A program made the position numbers and the translations under genes. From assembly GCF_001456025.1 (NCBI RefSeq), contig NZ_LMTZ01000146.1, positions 1 to 64,000 of the forward strand: a stretch of 64,000 nt of DNA, in the 5' to 3' direction. Positions 28,599 to 38,267 of the stretch are shown here, in pieces. The notes beneath the pieces are model-generated. The model was given only the letters and a program-made list of their open reading frames with translations. It did no database searches and had not been told where the DNA came from. The stretch is from Mastigocoleus testarum BC008. Its GTDB lineage: Bacteria > Cyanobacteriota > Cyanobacteriia > Cyanobacteriales > Nostocaceae. The stretch's first letter is position 1, and each line of letters opens with the position of its first letter.

Positions 28599-30227
28599 AT
28601 GGGAAGCTGGGAAATTAATATGGAAAGCTTTGACGATTATCACTTTGAAAATGCAGACCAATTTCGTAAATTACAATCTCACCTGGGAGAACGCTGGAGA
28701 ACAATCGAGCTATTTGATAAAAGCGATGCAGATATTTTGGTTGTACCTTCCCTAAGCATAGACCAGCGAGAACTCAAAAAAGTTGAAGGTTGCGAGCATT
28801 ATGAAGAGAGATTGTTATTTTCATTGATTAGGCTGCGAAATCCTCGAAATCGCTTAATATACGTCACATCAGTACCTTTGCATCCCAGTATAATTGATTA
28901 TTATTTGCAATTACTGCCAGGAATTCCATTTTCCCATGCTCGCAACCGTTTGTTATTACTGTCTACCTACGATGCTTCCCTTAAACCCTTAACTCAAAAA
29001 ATTTTGGAGCGTCCTCGTTTAATCGAACGTATTGGTCAAGCCTTGAGATTAGATAAATCCTTTATGATTTGTTACAACGCCACCAGTTTAGAATCAGATT
29101 TATCATTGAAGTTAGGGGTACCTTTATATGCTGCTGCACCAGATTTACAAATCTGGGGGACAAAAAGTGGTAGCAGACAAATTTTTGCTGAAAGTGGAGT
29201 TCCCCATCCCGATGGAAGCGAACGAGTTTGGAATAAAAAGGATTTAGCAAAAGTTGCAGCTCAGTTGTGGGAACGTCAACCAGATTTGAAAAGGATGGTA
29301 ATCAAACTCAATGAAGGTTTTTCTGGGGAAGGAAATGCTTTACTAGATCTCAAACCAATTATTGATTTTGCACCTCCCAATAGTTCTCACCCTCAAAGAG
29401 TTACAGCCATAAGTAAAAGTTTCCCTGAATTACGCTTTCAAGCCACACAAGAAACCTGGGAAAATTTTTCCGGCAAAATTGTTGAGATGGGAGCAATTGT
29501 TGAAGCTTTTGTTGAAGGAAAAATTAAGCGTTCACCCAGCGTCCAAGGAAGAATTACACCCACCGGAGAAGTAGAGATTATTTCAACTCACGACCAGATT
29601 TTAGGTGGTCCAGATGGTCAAATATATCTTGGTTGTACTTTTCCCGCAGATGAAGCTTATCGATTGCATTTGCAAGATTTGGGGTTAAAAGTTGGCAGAC
29701 AATTAGCCCAAAAAGGAGCTTTGGAAAGATATAGTTTAGATGTCATTGCTGTGGAGCAAGATGGGGGAAAATGGGATATTCAAGCAATTGAAATTAATCT
29801 ACGCAAGGGTGGAACAACCCATCCATTCATGACCTTGAAATTATTAACCACCGGTCGCTATGACCTTTCTACAGGTTTATTTTATTCACAACAAGGACAG
29901 CCAAAATATTACATTGCCACAGATAACTTACAAAAAGACCGTTATCAAGGACTTTTGCCTAACGATTTAATGGATATTATTGCCCATCATAGATTACATT
30001 TTGACACCGGTACGGAAACAGGTACGGTATTTCACTTAATGGGATGTTTATCTCAGTTTGGAAAATTAGGATTAACAAGTATTGGTGATTCTTCCCAACA
30101 AGCAGAAGACACTTACAACAAAGTCATCAAATTTCTTGATGAAGAAACCCGCAATTACGATAGCGAATCTGACTCAAACTTATTATTTTCATCTTTTCCT
30201 CACCGTTGGAATGGATATAGTTTTTGA
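28599..30227 (+). CDS. PGM1-related peptide ligase (ATP-grasp, carboxylate-amine ligase)
   Basis: 542 aa from the ATG at 28599; a second ATG at 28620, after a GGGAA, is equally plausible. The sequence reads as the 'peptide ligase PGM1-related' family: the N-terminal sugar-like fold (LVVPSLSID, RLLFSLIRLRNPRNRLIYVTSVPLHPSIIDYYL), an ATP-grasp middle (VIKLNEGFSGEGNALL, VEAFVEGKIKRSPSVQGR) and a metal/ATP end (DVIAVEQ, IQAIEINLRKGGTTHPFM). Named after the pheganomycin ligase PGM1, which joins peptides to a starter. The cyanobacterial substrate is unknown. No biosynthetic partner is adjacent; a peptidase lies divergently upstream. Confidence 0.75.
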   Translation: MGSWEINMESFDDYHFENADQFRKLQSHLGERWRTIELFDKSDADILVVPSLSIDQRELKKVEGCEHYEERLLFSLIRLRNPRNRLIYVTSVPLHPSIIDYYLQLLPGIPFSHARNRLLLLSTYDASLKPLTQKILERPRLIERIGQALRLDKSFMICYNATSLESDLSLKLGVPLYAAAPDLQIWGTKSGSRQIFAESGVPHPDGSERVWNKKDLAKVAAQLWERQPDLKRMVIKLNEGFSGEGNALLDLKPIIDFAPPNSSHPQRVTAISKSFPELRFQATQETWENFSGKIVEMGAIVEAFVEGKIKRSPSVQGRITPTGEVEIISTHDQILGGPDGQIYLGCTFPADEAYRLHLQDLGLKVGRQLAQKGALERYSLDVIAVEQDGGKWDIQAIEINLRKGGTTHPFMTLKLLTTGRYDLSTGLFYSQQGQPKYYIATDNLQKDRYQGLLPNDLMDIIAHHRLHFDTGTETGTVFHLMGCLSQFGKLGLTSIGDSSQQAEDTYNKVIKFLDEETRNYDSESDSNLLFSSFPHRWNGYSF

Positions 30228-30542
30228 TGGAGAACAGGGAAGAAGTAATAAGTAATAAGTAATAAGTAATAAGTAATGAGTAATTTATTACTTTTAATCC
30301 CTGACTTCTGATTTCTGCTGTGCTGACGCCCCACAATACCTATAGCTGCGCTACCTTGCGCATCCGGTACGCTGCGCTAGGCGTTAACGCTCGTTAGAGT
30401 GCGGTCTGTTCTGACTCCTGACTCCTGACTTCTGTAGAGACGTAGCATGCTACGTCTCTACGACTTCTGACTTCTGACTCCTGATTTCTGATAACTGAAT
30501 TAATGTGTACAATCAATTCAGAAAATATTCTGGTTTACGGTT
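30228..30542. repeat. Repeat-packed intergenic region
   Basis: Three repeat types in 300 bp. An AGTAATA heptamer tract (30244-30285, four exact and two variant copies). A GC-rich patch (30310-30400) with inverted pieces such as gcgcatccggtacgctgcgc. A TGACTCC/TGACTTC heptamer tract (30410-30490) split by a 28-bp perfect palindrome (30434-30461, half gtagagacgtagca). Confidence 0.85.
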
Positions 30543-32396
30543 GTGCCCAACACTAACAAAAGTACAATTCACTGCGTAAATCCTGAGTGTCCCCGCCCTT
30601 ATCCGCAAATTTGGGGAGATCGCTTTTGTAGCAGTTGTGGCGCGCCCTTACAACTTTTAAATCGCTTTATACCCCTCGGACGTTTGGGGTCCGGAGGATT
30701 TGCACAAATTTATACAGTATGGGATAGAGAAACCCAAACAGAAAAAGTATTAAAAGTATTAATTGAAGATTCTCCCAAAGCACGGGAATTGTTTGCTCAA
30801 GAAGCTTCCGTTTTAATCAGCTTGCGTCATCCTGGCGTTCCCAAAGTAGAGCGGAGTGGTTATTTTCACAGAAACTGGACTGGTAGTAAAGGACCACAAA
30901 ATTTACCTTGCTTAGTTATGGAAAAAATTGAGGGTCAAACTCTTGAAAATGTAAAGCAACAATATCCCAATGGTTGTCCTCCAGATTTAGTCTTAGATTG
31001 GTTAACCCAAGCCATAGAAATTTTAGGACACTTACACCAACGTAAAATTATTCATCGCGATATTAAACCTTCTAACTTAATGCTGCGAAACCCTTCACCT
31101 TCTCCTGTGGTGGGTAAATATGCTTTGGGTTCTCAATTGGTACTGATTGATTTTGGTGGGGTCAAACAATTTGAAAACTCCTCATCTGCTCAACCACACT
31201 CTACCAGGTTATTTTCCTCAGGTTATAGTCCCCCAGAACAAATAGTTGGTGGTAATGTTGAACCTGCTGCTGATTTTTATGCTTTGGGTCGAACAATGAT
31301 TGAGTTACTCACTGCAAAAAGTCCCCAAAAACTTGAAGACCCAGTAAAACATAAGTTAAAGTGGCGTAACTTAGTTGATGTTAATCCTTATCTAGCAGAC
31401 TTATTAGATGAGATGACGGATGAAGATGTGCGATCGCGTCCGAGAAGTGTTGCAATAATCAAAAAACGCTTGGCAAAGATTTTTCAGTTATCTCTCAACT
31501 CTATCCCCAGTTCCCAAAATCAAAGCAACGCTACTACTAACGTTAATAATCAACCTATTTCTAACCCTAAGGTTAATCCTAAGATATCAAATCCCAAAAT
31601 TCCTGTTAATTTCAACATTCCTGTTACTTTACCACCCAAATACAGTGAATTAATCTCTAGAATTGAAGAGAAATTTAACACCATTTGGACTAACACAACT
31701 ACGATTGTCAACCAAACTACTACTTCTACTTTCAAATTCATTCTCAACTTTTTGAAAGCTTGCTTAAATACAGTTTGGTCTATGTGTTTAACAGCAATAG
31801 GTGCTTTACTCGGTACAACTGCTGGATTTATCCTGGCATACCGAACTATTTGGGGATTAAGATTTGCAGAATTTATATCTTTTGGATTGCCGTATATTAC
31901 TTCCGATTCGGAGACAATAAATGGTGCAACAATGATTTTATTTGCTATAACTGGTCTGGGAACAGCTTGGGGGCTAACAACAGCAGGATGTTTTGGTCAG
32001 CGAAGGCGTTACTTTCTGTCAGCTTTAACTGGTCTAATTGGTTATAGTTTAGGTTGGATGACTTTACAGGTGGTTACTCCTGCTAATAGTGCTGAGGGAT
32101 TAATTGGATTTATTCTAGTTGCAGTTCCCCTTCTCGCTTTTGGTTTGGGATTTCGCAGTCATCATGTAATTTATGCAATTACTACAGCGTTTGGTACATC
32201 CGTTCCAATTGCTGTTTTGCTCCAATTTGGCTCTTTCCCCAGCGATTTATTTCAATTTAATCCAATTCCTCAATGGTTTGAGCTATTAGTACCTCTAGTA
32301 TTTTTTGTTTTAGTAGGTATTTTATCAAGTTTATTTTTAGGAATAACTTATTATATAATCTTGCCAGGATTGCGCCTTTTGGGGTGGCATTCTTAG
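30543..32396 (+). CDS. Zinc-ribbon Ser/Thr protein kinase with C-terminal membrane domain
   Basis: 617 aa, GTG start. Residues ~11-33 form a zinc ribbon (C-x4-C...FCSSCG). The kinase domain (~42-330) has LGRLGSGGFAQIY, an ATP-binding Lys in EKVLKVL, the catalytic loop HRDIKPSNLMLR and the DFGG metal motif. A Thr/Asn-rich linker (~325-400) leads to about five hydrophobic helices at 415-612. Cyanobacterial Spk-type kinases with this layout are membrane-bound regulators. The signal and targets are not evident. The repeat tract at 30228-30542 lies just upstream. Confidence 0.88.
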   Translation: MPNTNKSTIHCVNPECPRPYPQIWGDRFCSSCGAPLQLLNRFIPLGRLGSGGFAQIYTVWDRETQTEKVLKVLIEDSPKARELFAQEASVLISLRHPGVPKVERSGYFHRNWTGSKGPQNLPCLVMEKIEGQTLENVKQQYPNGCPPDLVLDWLTQAIEILGHLHQRKIIHRDIKPSNLMLRNPSPSPVVGKYALGSQLVLIDFGGVKQFENSSSAQPHSTRLFSSGYSPPEQIVGGNVEPAADFYALGRTMIELLTAKSPQKLEDPVKHKLKWRNLVDVNPYLADLLDEMTDEDVRSRPRSVAIIKKRLAKIFQLSLNSIPSSQNQSNATTNVNNQPISNPKVNPKISNPKIPVNFNIPVTLPPKYSELISRIEEKFNTIWTNTTTIVNQTTTSTFKFILNFLKACLNTVWSMCLTAIGALLGTTAGFILAYRTIWGLRFAEFISFGLPYITSDSETINGATMILFAITGLGTAWGLTTAGCFGQRRRYFLSALTGLIGYSLGWMTLQVVTPANSAEGLIGFILVAVPLLAFGLGFRSHHVIYAITTAFGTSVPIAVLLQFGSFPSDLFQFNPIPQWFELLVPLVFFVLVGILSSLFLGITYYIILPGLRLLGWHS

Positions 32397-33011
32397 TCTT
32401 AATTATTTATCTAGATTTAACAAATAGTTTATGTTGTGTGCTCATTCACAATAAGCAGTTATTTGATTTTCAAAAACAAGGCTCGATAATAACTAAAAAT
32501 TGGTATTTTTTACTTTATTTTAAGATAACTTACTAGTCTTAAATTATTGTTTTCACAACTACTTTTGATATCTAAAATTTTTATAAATTCTAATTAAATA
32601 TTAAATCCCCCTAGCCTTTGCTTATATGAGGCCCAGGGGGATTAGATATTTAGTTGACTATAGAGTTTCGGTATATCTGTTGATGTTCTTATTGTAGGAT
32701 ACTTATTCGAACTTTGACTACATTAGATGCGATAATTTATCTTAATTTAACACCTAGTTTATATCTACTTCATTTGACCGGCGATCCTACTATAAGTGAT
32801 TGTAGCGTAAACAAATAACCATAGTATTAGTTTAGATATTGTGTCTATAGTGTAATGCCAACTCAACCTGTAGTTTGCCAATTTTTCATTACTTCTTCAT
32901 ACTGACTTCATTACTGTCATTTGCTTGGGTGGTCGTATATTTTAGGTATGGCTGTAAAAGCTTATGTAAGTTTTCATTATTTGACATAAAACTGCTTGAC
33001 ATAAATTAAAG
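32397..33011. other. Intergenic with a long imperfect hairpin
   Basis: AT-rich. A 17-bp stem with two mismatches lies at 32595-32652 (ccccc / ggggg at the core). It may serve as a 3' structure for the kinase mRNA, although there is no T-run. Confidence 0.55.
32595..32652. repeat. Imperfect inverted repeat, 17-bp arms
   Basis: Left arm taaatattaaatccccc, right arm gggggattagatattta; two mismatches. Belongs to the widespread 'aatccccc' dispersed palindromes of filamentous cyanobacteria. Confidence 0.6.
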
Positions 33012-33566
33012 ATGAAACAAAAAAAATTTGGTATTGGACTCTTAAGTTTGGCTTGTATATTTGGGTTAGGACACAAAGCAATAGCACTTAATCCACAGGA
33101 TGTGGAACAGCTAAAAGCTTCTAATACTTGTCCTCGTTGCGATCTATCTGGAGCGGACTTAACACAGCAAGATCTAAATGGAGCAAATTTGCGCGATGCA
33201 AATCTTATGGGTGCTAATTTATCTGGAACGAATTTAGGAGGTGCAGATTTAACAGGAGCAATATTGGACGGAGCAATATTAGATGGAGCAGATCTTAGCA
33301 ATGCTTCTTTGACTGGTGCAGTTCTCAAATCAGCATCCTTACAAAATACAGATTTAAGATTTGCTGGTTTGCTAGGAGCTAATTTAGAAGGTGCAAACTT
33401 TCAAGGTGCGAACTTTCTCCTGACTAACTTTAGAGGGGCACATTTTCGTCTAACAACTATGCCTACAGGATTAGTCACTTCCGACAAACCCTATGCATGG
33501 GCTCTACAGGAAGAGTTGGAAGAATTAAATAAATCTCGGAAAAACAAAAAAGAAAACACAAACTAA
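33012..33566 (+). CDS. Exported pentapeptide-repeat protein
   Basis: 184 aa. Signal peptide at residues 1-~25 (MKQKKFGIGLLSLACIFGLG, then KAIA). A short CPRCDLSGADL cap leads into ~17 A(D/N)LxG pentapeptides (~42-150), which predict a right-handed beta-helix. The C-terminus is charged (LEELNKSRKNKKENTN). The CPRCDLSGADL start recurs in cyanobacterial thylakoid-lumen or periplasmic pentapeptide proteins. Unlike the NACHT protein it has no ATPase part. A minus-strand frame across it is a shadow. Confidence 0.83.
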   Translation: MKQKKFGIGLLSLACIFGLGHKAIALNPQDVEQLKASNTCPRCDLSGADLTQQDLNGANLRDANLMGANLSGTNLGGADLTGAILDGAILDGADLSNASLTGAVLKSASLQNTDLRFAGLLGANLEGANFQGANFLLTNFRGAHFRLTTMPTGLVTSDKPYAWALQEELEELNKSRKNKKENTN

Positions 33567-33739
33567 TAAGCATTAACAGTTGACTGTTTTGCCTCTAAGG
33601 AATAATTTGGCGATTGCATCGGACAGTTAACTGTTAATTATTAAATATCAAATGTACGCAAAGCAACAATTGAATCTTAAGTTGAATATAAAATGTAAAG
33701 CTAAATCTATCATGGAAAAAATCTACCTTAGTTAATTAC

Positions 33740-34915
33740 ATGCTTAGCCGAATTAAAGACATCGCAACAAAAATATCACCCCGTTTGCTTGAAATTCGCC
33801 GCCATATCCACTCACATCCTGAATTGAGCGGTCAAGAGTATCAAACGGCTGCTTTTGTTGCTGGTGTTTTGTCTTCTACTGGTCTACATGTCGAAGAAGG
33901 TGTCGGTAAAACAGGTGTGATTGGGGAGTTAGAAGGTAACGGTAATTCCAAACGAACTTTGGCGATTCGTACGGATATGGATGCTTTACCTATTCAAGAA
34001 CGCACTGGTTTGGATTTTGCTTCCCGTAACGAAGGTATAATGCACGCTTGCGGTCATGACGTACATACAACCGTTGGCTTGGGAACAGCCATGATACTTG
34101 CTGAAATGACCCAACATTTATCAGGGAATATCCGGTTTTTATTTCAGCCAGCAGAAGAAATTGCCCAAGGTGCTAACTGGATGGTACAAGATGGAGCAAT
34201 GAATGATGTTTCTGCAATTTTGGGAGTCCATGTTTTTCCTTCAATTGCTGGTGGTTCCATTGGATTACGTTATGGTGCTTTAACTGCTGCTGCAGATGAA
34301 CTAGAGATAGTTATTCTTGGTGAATCTGGTCACGGTGCTCGTCCCCATGAAGCAATAGATGCAATTTGGATTGCTTCTCAAGTCATTACAACTTTACAAC
34401 AAGCAATTAGCCGCACCCAAAATCCTTTACGTCCGGTGGTATTAAGTATCGGACAAATTAATGGTGGTAAAGCACCAAACATTATTGCCGATCAAGTTAC
34501 TTTGGTGGGAACTGTGCGATCGCTGCATCCAGAAACTCGCCAACAACTTCCCAAATGGATCGAAGAAATTGTCGGTAATGTTTGTCAAGCCTACGGTGCA
34601 AAATATCAAGTTGATTATCGCCAAGGCGTACCCAGCGTTCAAAACGACTATGACATAACTCAAATATTACAATCTGCAGGTGAAGAGGCTTGGGGAAGCG
34701 ATCGCATTCAAGTTTTACCAGAACCTTCCTTAGGTGCAGAAGACTTCTCTGTTTATTTACAACATGCTCCAGGTTCAATGTTTCGTTTGGGTGTGGGGTT
34801 TAAAGATCGAGAAATCAATCATCCTTTACATCACCCCCAATTTGAAGTTGATGAATCGGCGATTATTACTGGAGTTGTAACCTTAGCATATACTGCTTAC
34901 AAATATTGGGAGTAA
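33740..34915 (+). CDS. M20-family amidohydrolase (N-acyl-amino-acid hydrolase type)
   Basis: 391 aa, full length for the family. Motifs: RRHIHSHPELSGQE (~20), RTDMDALPIQE (~85), MHACGHDVHTTVGLG (~105, metal ligands Cys/His), PAEEIAQGA (~137, catalytic Glu) and a final LGAEDFSVYLQHAPG. Hydrolyses N-acyl or carbamoyl groups from amino acids or auxin-like conjugates in the cytoplasm. Substrate not determinable. The ATG at 33740 is the first start of the conserved frame. Confidence 0.93.
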   Translation: MLSRIKDIATKISPRLLEIRRHIHSHPELSGQEYQTAAFVAGVLSSTGLHVEEGVGKTGVIGELEGNGNSKRTLAIRTDMDALPIQERTGLDFASRNEGIMHACGHDVHTTVGLGTAMILAEMTQHLSGNIRFLFQPAEEIAQGANWMVQDGAMNDVSAILGVHVFPSIAGGSIGLRYGALTAAADELEIVILGESGHGARPHEAIDAIWIASQVITTLQQAISRTQNPLRPVVLSIGQINGGKAPNIIADQVTLVGTVRSLHPETRQQLPKWIEEIVGNVCQAYGAKYQVDYRQGVPSVQNDYDITQILQSAGEEAWGSDRIQVLPEPSLGAEDFSVYLQHAPGSMFRLGVGFKDREINHPLHHPQFEVDESAIITGVVTLAYTAYKYWE

Positions 34916-35046
34916 AATCTTTTAGATCGATTAATGAATCAACATAAATTTATGAATCATTATTAGTCTAGATATTTGGTGTGTTGTTCCAGAATGCCTA
35001 ATACTGCATCCTGTAAATTTAGCCATACACACCAACATAATTTCCA

Positions 35047-35274
35047 ATGCAAAAAAGAGTAAAAGCCAAACTAAATTCTAAACAGCAAAAAATCATAGAA
35101 GAATTAGATGGTAGTTTGACAGTTCATCTCAAATCACCACCAGTAGATGGTAAAGCCAATCAAGAATTAATTAAGATATTGGCGAAAAAGTTTAATATTC
35201 CCAAGTCCAATGTCACCATTAAGTCTGGTGCATCATCTCGGCACAAATTAATTGAAATTCATGTAGATACTTAA
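35047..35274 (+). CDS. DUF167/YggU-family protein
   Basis: 75 aa, slightly short for the family. The core VHLKSPPVDGKANQELIKILAKKFNIPKSNVTIKSGASSRHKLIEI is the conserved DUF167 (UPF0235) signature, including the PPVDGKAN and GxxSRxK motifs. Small alpha/beta protein, widely conserved, function unknown. 131 bp downstream of the amidohydrolase. Confidence 0.92.
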   Translation: MQKRVKAKLNSKQQKIIEELDGSLTVHLKSPPVDGKANQELIKILAKKFNIPKSNVTIKSGASSRHKLIEIHVDT

Positions 35275-35476
35275 GAAGTATTGCTTAGAGTATTTTTAAT
35301 TGATTTGAATTTCATCTATTATAACCAAGGTGCTTAATAAAATTACTGTTTAATTAATTTAATACTTAATTAATAAATTAAGTTATTTATAGAGACCAAA
35401 AATATTATTAGAAAGCAGAATAAAATTTCTTTTTAGAGAATATATATTGCCAGAGAATATTACGGGTGAGGGAGAG

Positions 35477-36178
35477 ATGGTTCTGAAGCTGTATGACTTA
35501 GCAGGAGCAGAAGATAATATTCGGTTTAGCCCTTACTGCTGGCGGGTAAAAATGGCATTAAAGCATAAAGGATTGGAATTTGAAGGAATTCCTTGGCGCT
35601 ATGTAGAAAAAGAAGTTATAGCTTTCTCTAAACAAATAGCAGTTCCAGTATTAGTCGATGACAATAAAACTATAGTTGATAGTTGGGATATTGCTTGTTA
35701 CTTGGAAAGTAATTATTCCCAACAACCAAGTTTATTTGGAGGAAAATTTGCTGAGTCAGAAGCATTATTTATTAAATTTTGGTGTGAGACACAAATCGAT
35801 CCAATAATATTTAAGATTGTCGTTCTTGATGTTTTTGAAAAACTGCACGAGAAAGATAAAGATTATTTCCGCAAGTCTCGTGAAGCAAAACTGGGAAAAA
35901 CTCTCGAAGAATTTGCTCAACCAAATCGTGATTCTGTTCAAGCTTTAAACCAAGCACTCCAACCGTTACGGAAAACTCTGAAATTTCAACCCTATCTTGG
36001 TGGAGATGAAGCAAATTTTGCTGACTATATTATTTTTGCTAGTTTCATGTGGATAGCAAGCATATCTTCTACTAAGATACTCGAACGAGATGATTCAATT
36101 TATATTTGGCGCGAACGCTTACTAAATTCCTTTGATGGATATGCTTACAATGCTATTAAAGCCAGTGATAATCTATAG
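35477..36178 (+). CDS. Glutathione S-transferase family protein
   Basis: 233 aa from the ATG at 35477, which follows a strong GGGAGAG Shine-Dalgarno; an in-frame TTG at 35447 is less likely. Residues ~3-80 form a thioredoxin-like N-domain (FSPYCWRVKMALKHKGL, IAVPVLVDDNKTIVDSWDIACYLESNY). The helical C-domain ends with the GST-type LGGDEANFADYIIFASFMW. Conjugation or reductase activity is likely; the substrate is unknown. The SPYC site could supply a Ser or Cys nucleophile. Confidence 0.85.
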   Translation: MVLKLYDLAGAEDNIRFSPYCWRVKMALKHKGLEFEGIPWRYVEKEVIAFSKQIAVPVLVDDNKTIVDSWDIACYLESNYSQQPSLFGGKFAESEALFIKFWCETQIDPIIFKIVVLDVFEKLHEKDKDYFRKSREAKLGKTLEEFAQPNRDSVQALNQALQPLRKTLKFQPYLGGDEANFADYIIFASFMWIASISSTKILERDDSIYIWRERLLNSFDGYAYNAIKASDNL

Positions 36179-36309
36179 ATTCAAGCATAATATCTTGCTT
36201 ACAGGGGAATAGATAACTAAATGAATGGAAATTAATAAAAAAACTGTAATGAATTACTACAGTTACTCTAAAGTACTTATAGAATCTGCAAAATGCATAC
36301 ATATGTCAT

Positions 36310-37035
36310 TTATTCTTCCTGCTGTGAATAAGATTTAATTTTCTGTTCTAGTTCATTATTTATAAAATTAGTACCTATCTTGGGTTTATTAAGATCGACT
36401 TTGATAAAATTTATTTTATCTTTGTCCGTAAACTTTAAGTCTTTATCTGAATCATTTATAAGCTTAATTAAAACCTCTCCTTGTTCTGGTAAAACAGACC
36501 AGTTTACTAACTGAGTATTTGGTGGGGTAATCTGAAGTAAATTTTTCCCTGCAAAATCAGAAATATATCCAATGATTGCATCTAAATCATCTAATTTCCC
36601 ATCTTGATTGGTATCAGTTGTAATCATTCGGTATAACCAAACATTTTTCGATGTTTTTTTTGCCTGTTCTGCTATTGGTGGCACATCAATTTCTAAAAAA
36701 TTAAAAGATTTAATAATTGCTTGCTTATTTAATAAAAGACTAGTTTCTCCAGTTTTTTTATTATAAAAAATTATATTATAGAAATTTGTGCTTTTATTTG
36801 ATTTACGACTAAATAAACCTTCTCTTTGTTCGTTCTTATCTGGGGATATCCCCACAGGAATTAATAGGTAATCTGATTGGTTTTTAACAACCAAATCCTC
36901 ATAAACAATTGTGGTTGGTTCTTGAGAGGGTAAATCATTTGCATTTTGTACTTTTTTTTCCTGAGGCTCATCACATGCTGCTAATAATGTTCCCAAAATA
37001 AATATAAAAAAAAATTGCAAATAGCGGAAATACAC
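36310..37035 (-). CDS. Putative lipoprotein, unknown function
   Basis: 241 aa. A type II signal peptide ends in the lipobox LLAAC (Cys20), so it is membrane-anchored. The body has one EF-hand/dockerin-like loop (DTNQDGKLDDLDA, ~143) that could bind Ca2+, and beta-rich segments. No enzyme motif seen. Read leftwards, tail-to-tail with the GST gene 130 bp away. Confidence 0.65.
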   Translation of the reverse strand: MYFRYLQFFFIFILGTLLAACDEPQEKKVQNANDLPSQEPTTIVYEDLVVKNQSDYLLIPVGISPDKNEQREGLFSRKSNKSTNFYNIIFYNKKTGETSLLLNKQAIIKSFNFLEIDVPPIAEQAKKTSKNVWLYRMITTDTNQDGKLDDLDAIIGYISDFAGKNLLQITPPNTQLVNWSVLPEQGEVLIKLINDSDKDLKFTDKDKINFIKVDLNKPKIGTNFINNELEQKIKSYSQQEE

Positions 37036-38267
37036 GATTAAATTCTCCTTTTAGTCAATAAAATTAGACTTTCCATTATCCTACTGATTTCTTTCTCTAC
37101 CAGTATTACTCAGGACAAAGCAATAAGTGTAGATGGTGTAAGGACTAAAATGGAGAATACCGACCACAAGTAAAAAATCCGTGTATTTTAATACAATATT
37201 CTGACATGTATTGCAATAGCAAAACCCAGTCTTAGGGAGACTGGGTTCTTACAGAAAGTACTTCTTGTTCAAATTTCTACTAACTTTAATCTAAAGAAAC
37301 TGTCAAAAATTACTAAGGTTTACTCTATTACTTGCAAACTCCACGTACTTTTGTTTTTCCGCATAGGGATCTGGCTGTGTCATTTTGTAGCACTGACTTT
37401 GCCACCTCAATATGTATACTGGAGCTTACTTGGGCTGGGGACCGATGACACCTTGTCAACAACCCTGTAAATTGTTATTGCGCTTTGCTTGGTGTCTTTA
37501 TATTTTTAAGGTATCACTGGTGGCTAGTTCTGTCTCGCCTTTTTTACTTAAATTCATTAGTCTTTAAAGTTCTCAACAAAGACTAGTATTTCGTTATATT
37601 TGCTGCGTATAGTTATTTTTTGAGCGTTAGCTTGGTAGAACTGAGGAACATAAAGAGGAAGCTACTCCCACCTTGGTGGAAAATTACCTAATTGAGTGAG
37701 AGGGGGAAGTGTGGGAAGAAAAGGATAAATTTTCATAGGTAATCATCTCGGCGGAAAGGGAGTAATATTTAGATCTGAGATTACAAGGCGATCGGAATCA
37801 ATATTACTGTAATGTTTACATTCGCGTCGTTGGATCGCGGAATTAAATATGGAATTAAAAGTGAAAGTCATGAAAAAATCTTTCTCATCTCTCTTGCGAT
37901 AGGTATTAATTGACTTTTGTGGCATACTCCACTTATAGGTAGATATCTAATCAACAGTTGGCAACAATTTATTTCAAATGTTCGTCTTTCTAGACCTCAA
38001 CTGTATCAATGGTAGGAATACCAGTTTTAACTATTACAGGAACGTTTTTGAATGAGTTAGTATCTTACTTTACAACTCATTAATTTTTACTGGTTATTTT
38101 CTTACCAGGATTAGTCAGGAAACGTCTAATTACGACGTTTAATTGTTTACAGCGTTGCTTTTTGGTACTTTTTCTGATTTCCTGGATACTAATTGATTTC
38201 CCAGAATTGTTTCATCGTCTCGTCGCCTATAAGTCTTAGGGTTAAATTAATTTCGGGGTTACAGTAG
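37036..38267. other. 1.2-kb intergenic region with a strong hairpin
   Basis: No gene recognised; a short minus-strand frame at 37743-37925 looks spurious. The perfect hairpin at 37223-37247 is the only clear structure. The stretch 37330-37560 is less AT-rich than its surroundings and could hide an unrecognised small RNA. Confidence 0.5.
37223..37247. terminator. Perfect 10-bp hairpin, terminator-like
   Basis: Arms aacccagtct / agactgggtt around a 5-nt loop. The minus strand continues ttttgc after the stem, a weak T-run. It may end a transcript read leftwards from the 37250-37560 stretch. Confidence 0.5.

Noticed and set aside
28366..28755. 129-codon plus-strand frame
   Set aside because: Overlaps the start of the PGM1-related gene in another frame and shows no family pattern.
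30244..30285. CRISPR-like array
   Set aside because: Tandem 7-bp units without spacers; a simple heptamer tract.
32942..33328. 128-codon minus-strand frame
   Set aside because: Antisense shadow of the exported pentapeptide-repeat gene.
37743..37925. 60-codon minus-strand frame
   Set aside because: No start signal, no family, isolated in non-coding DNA.
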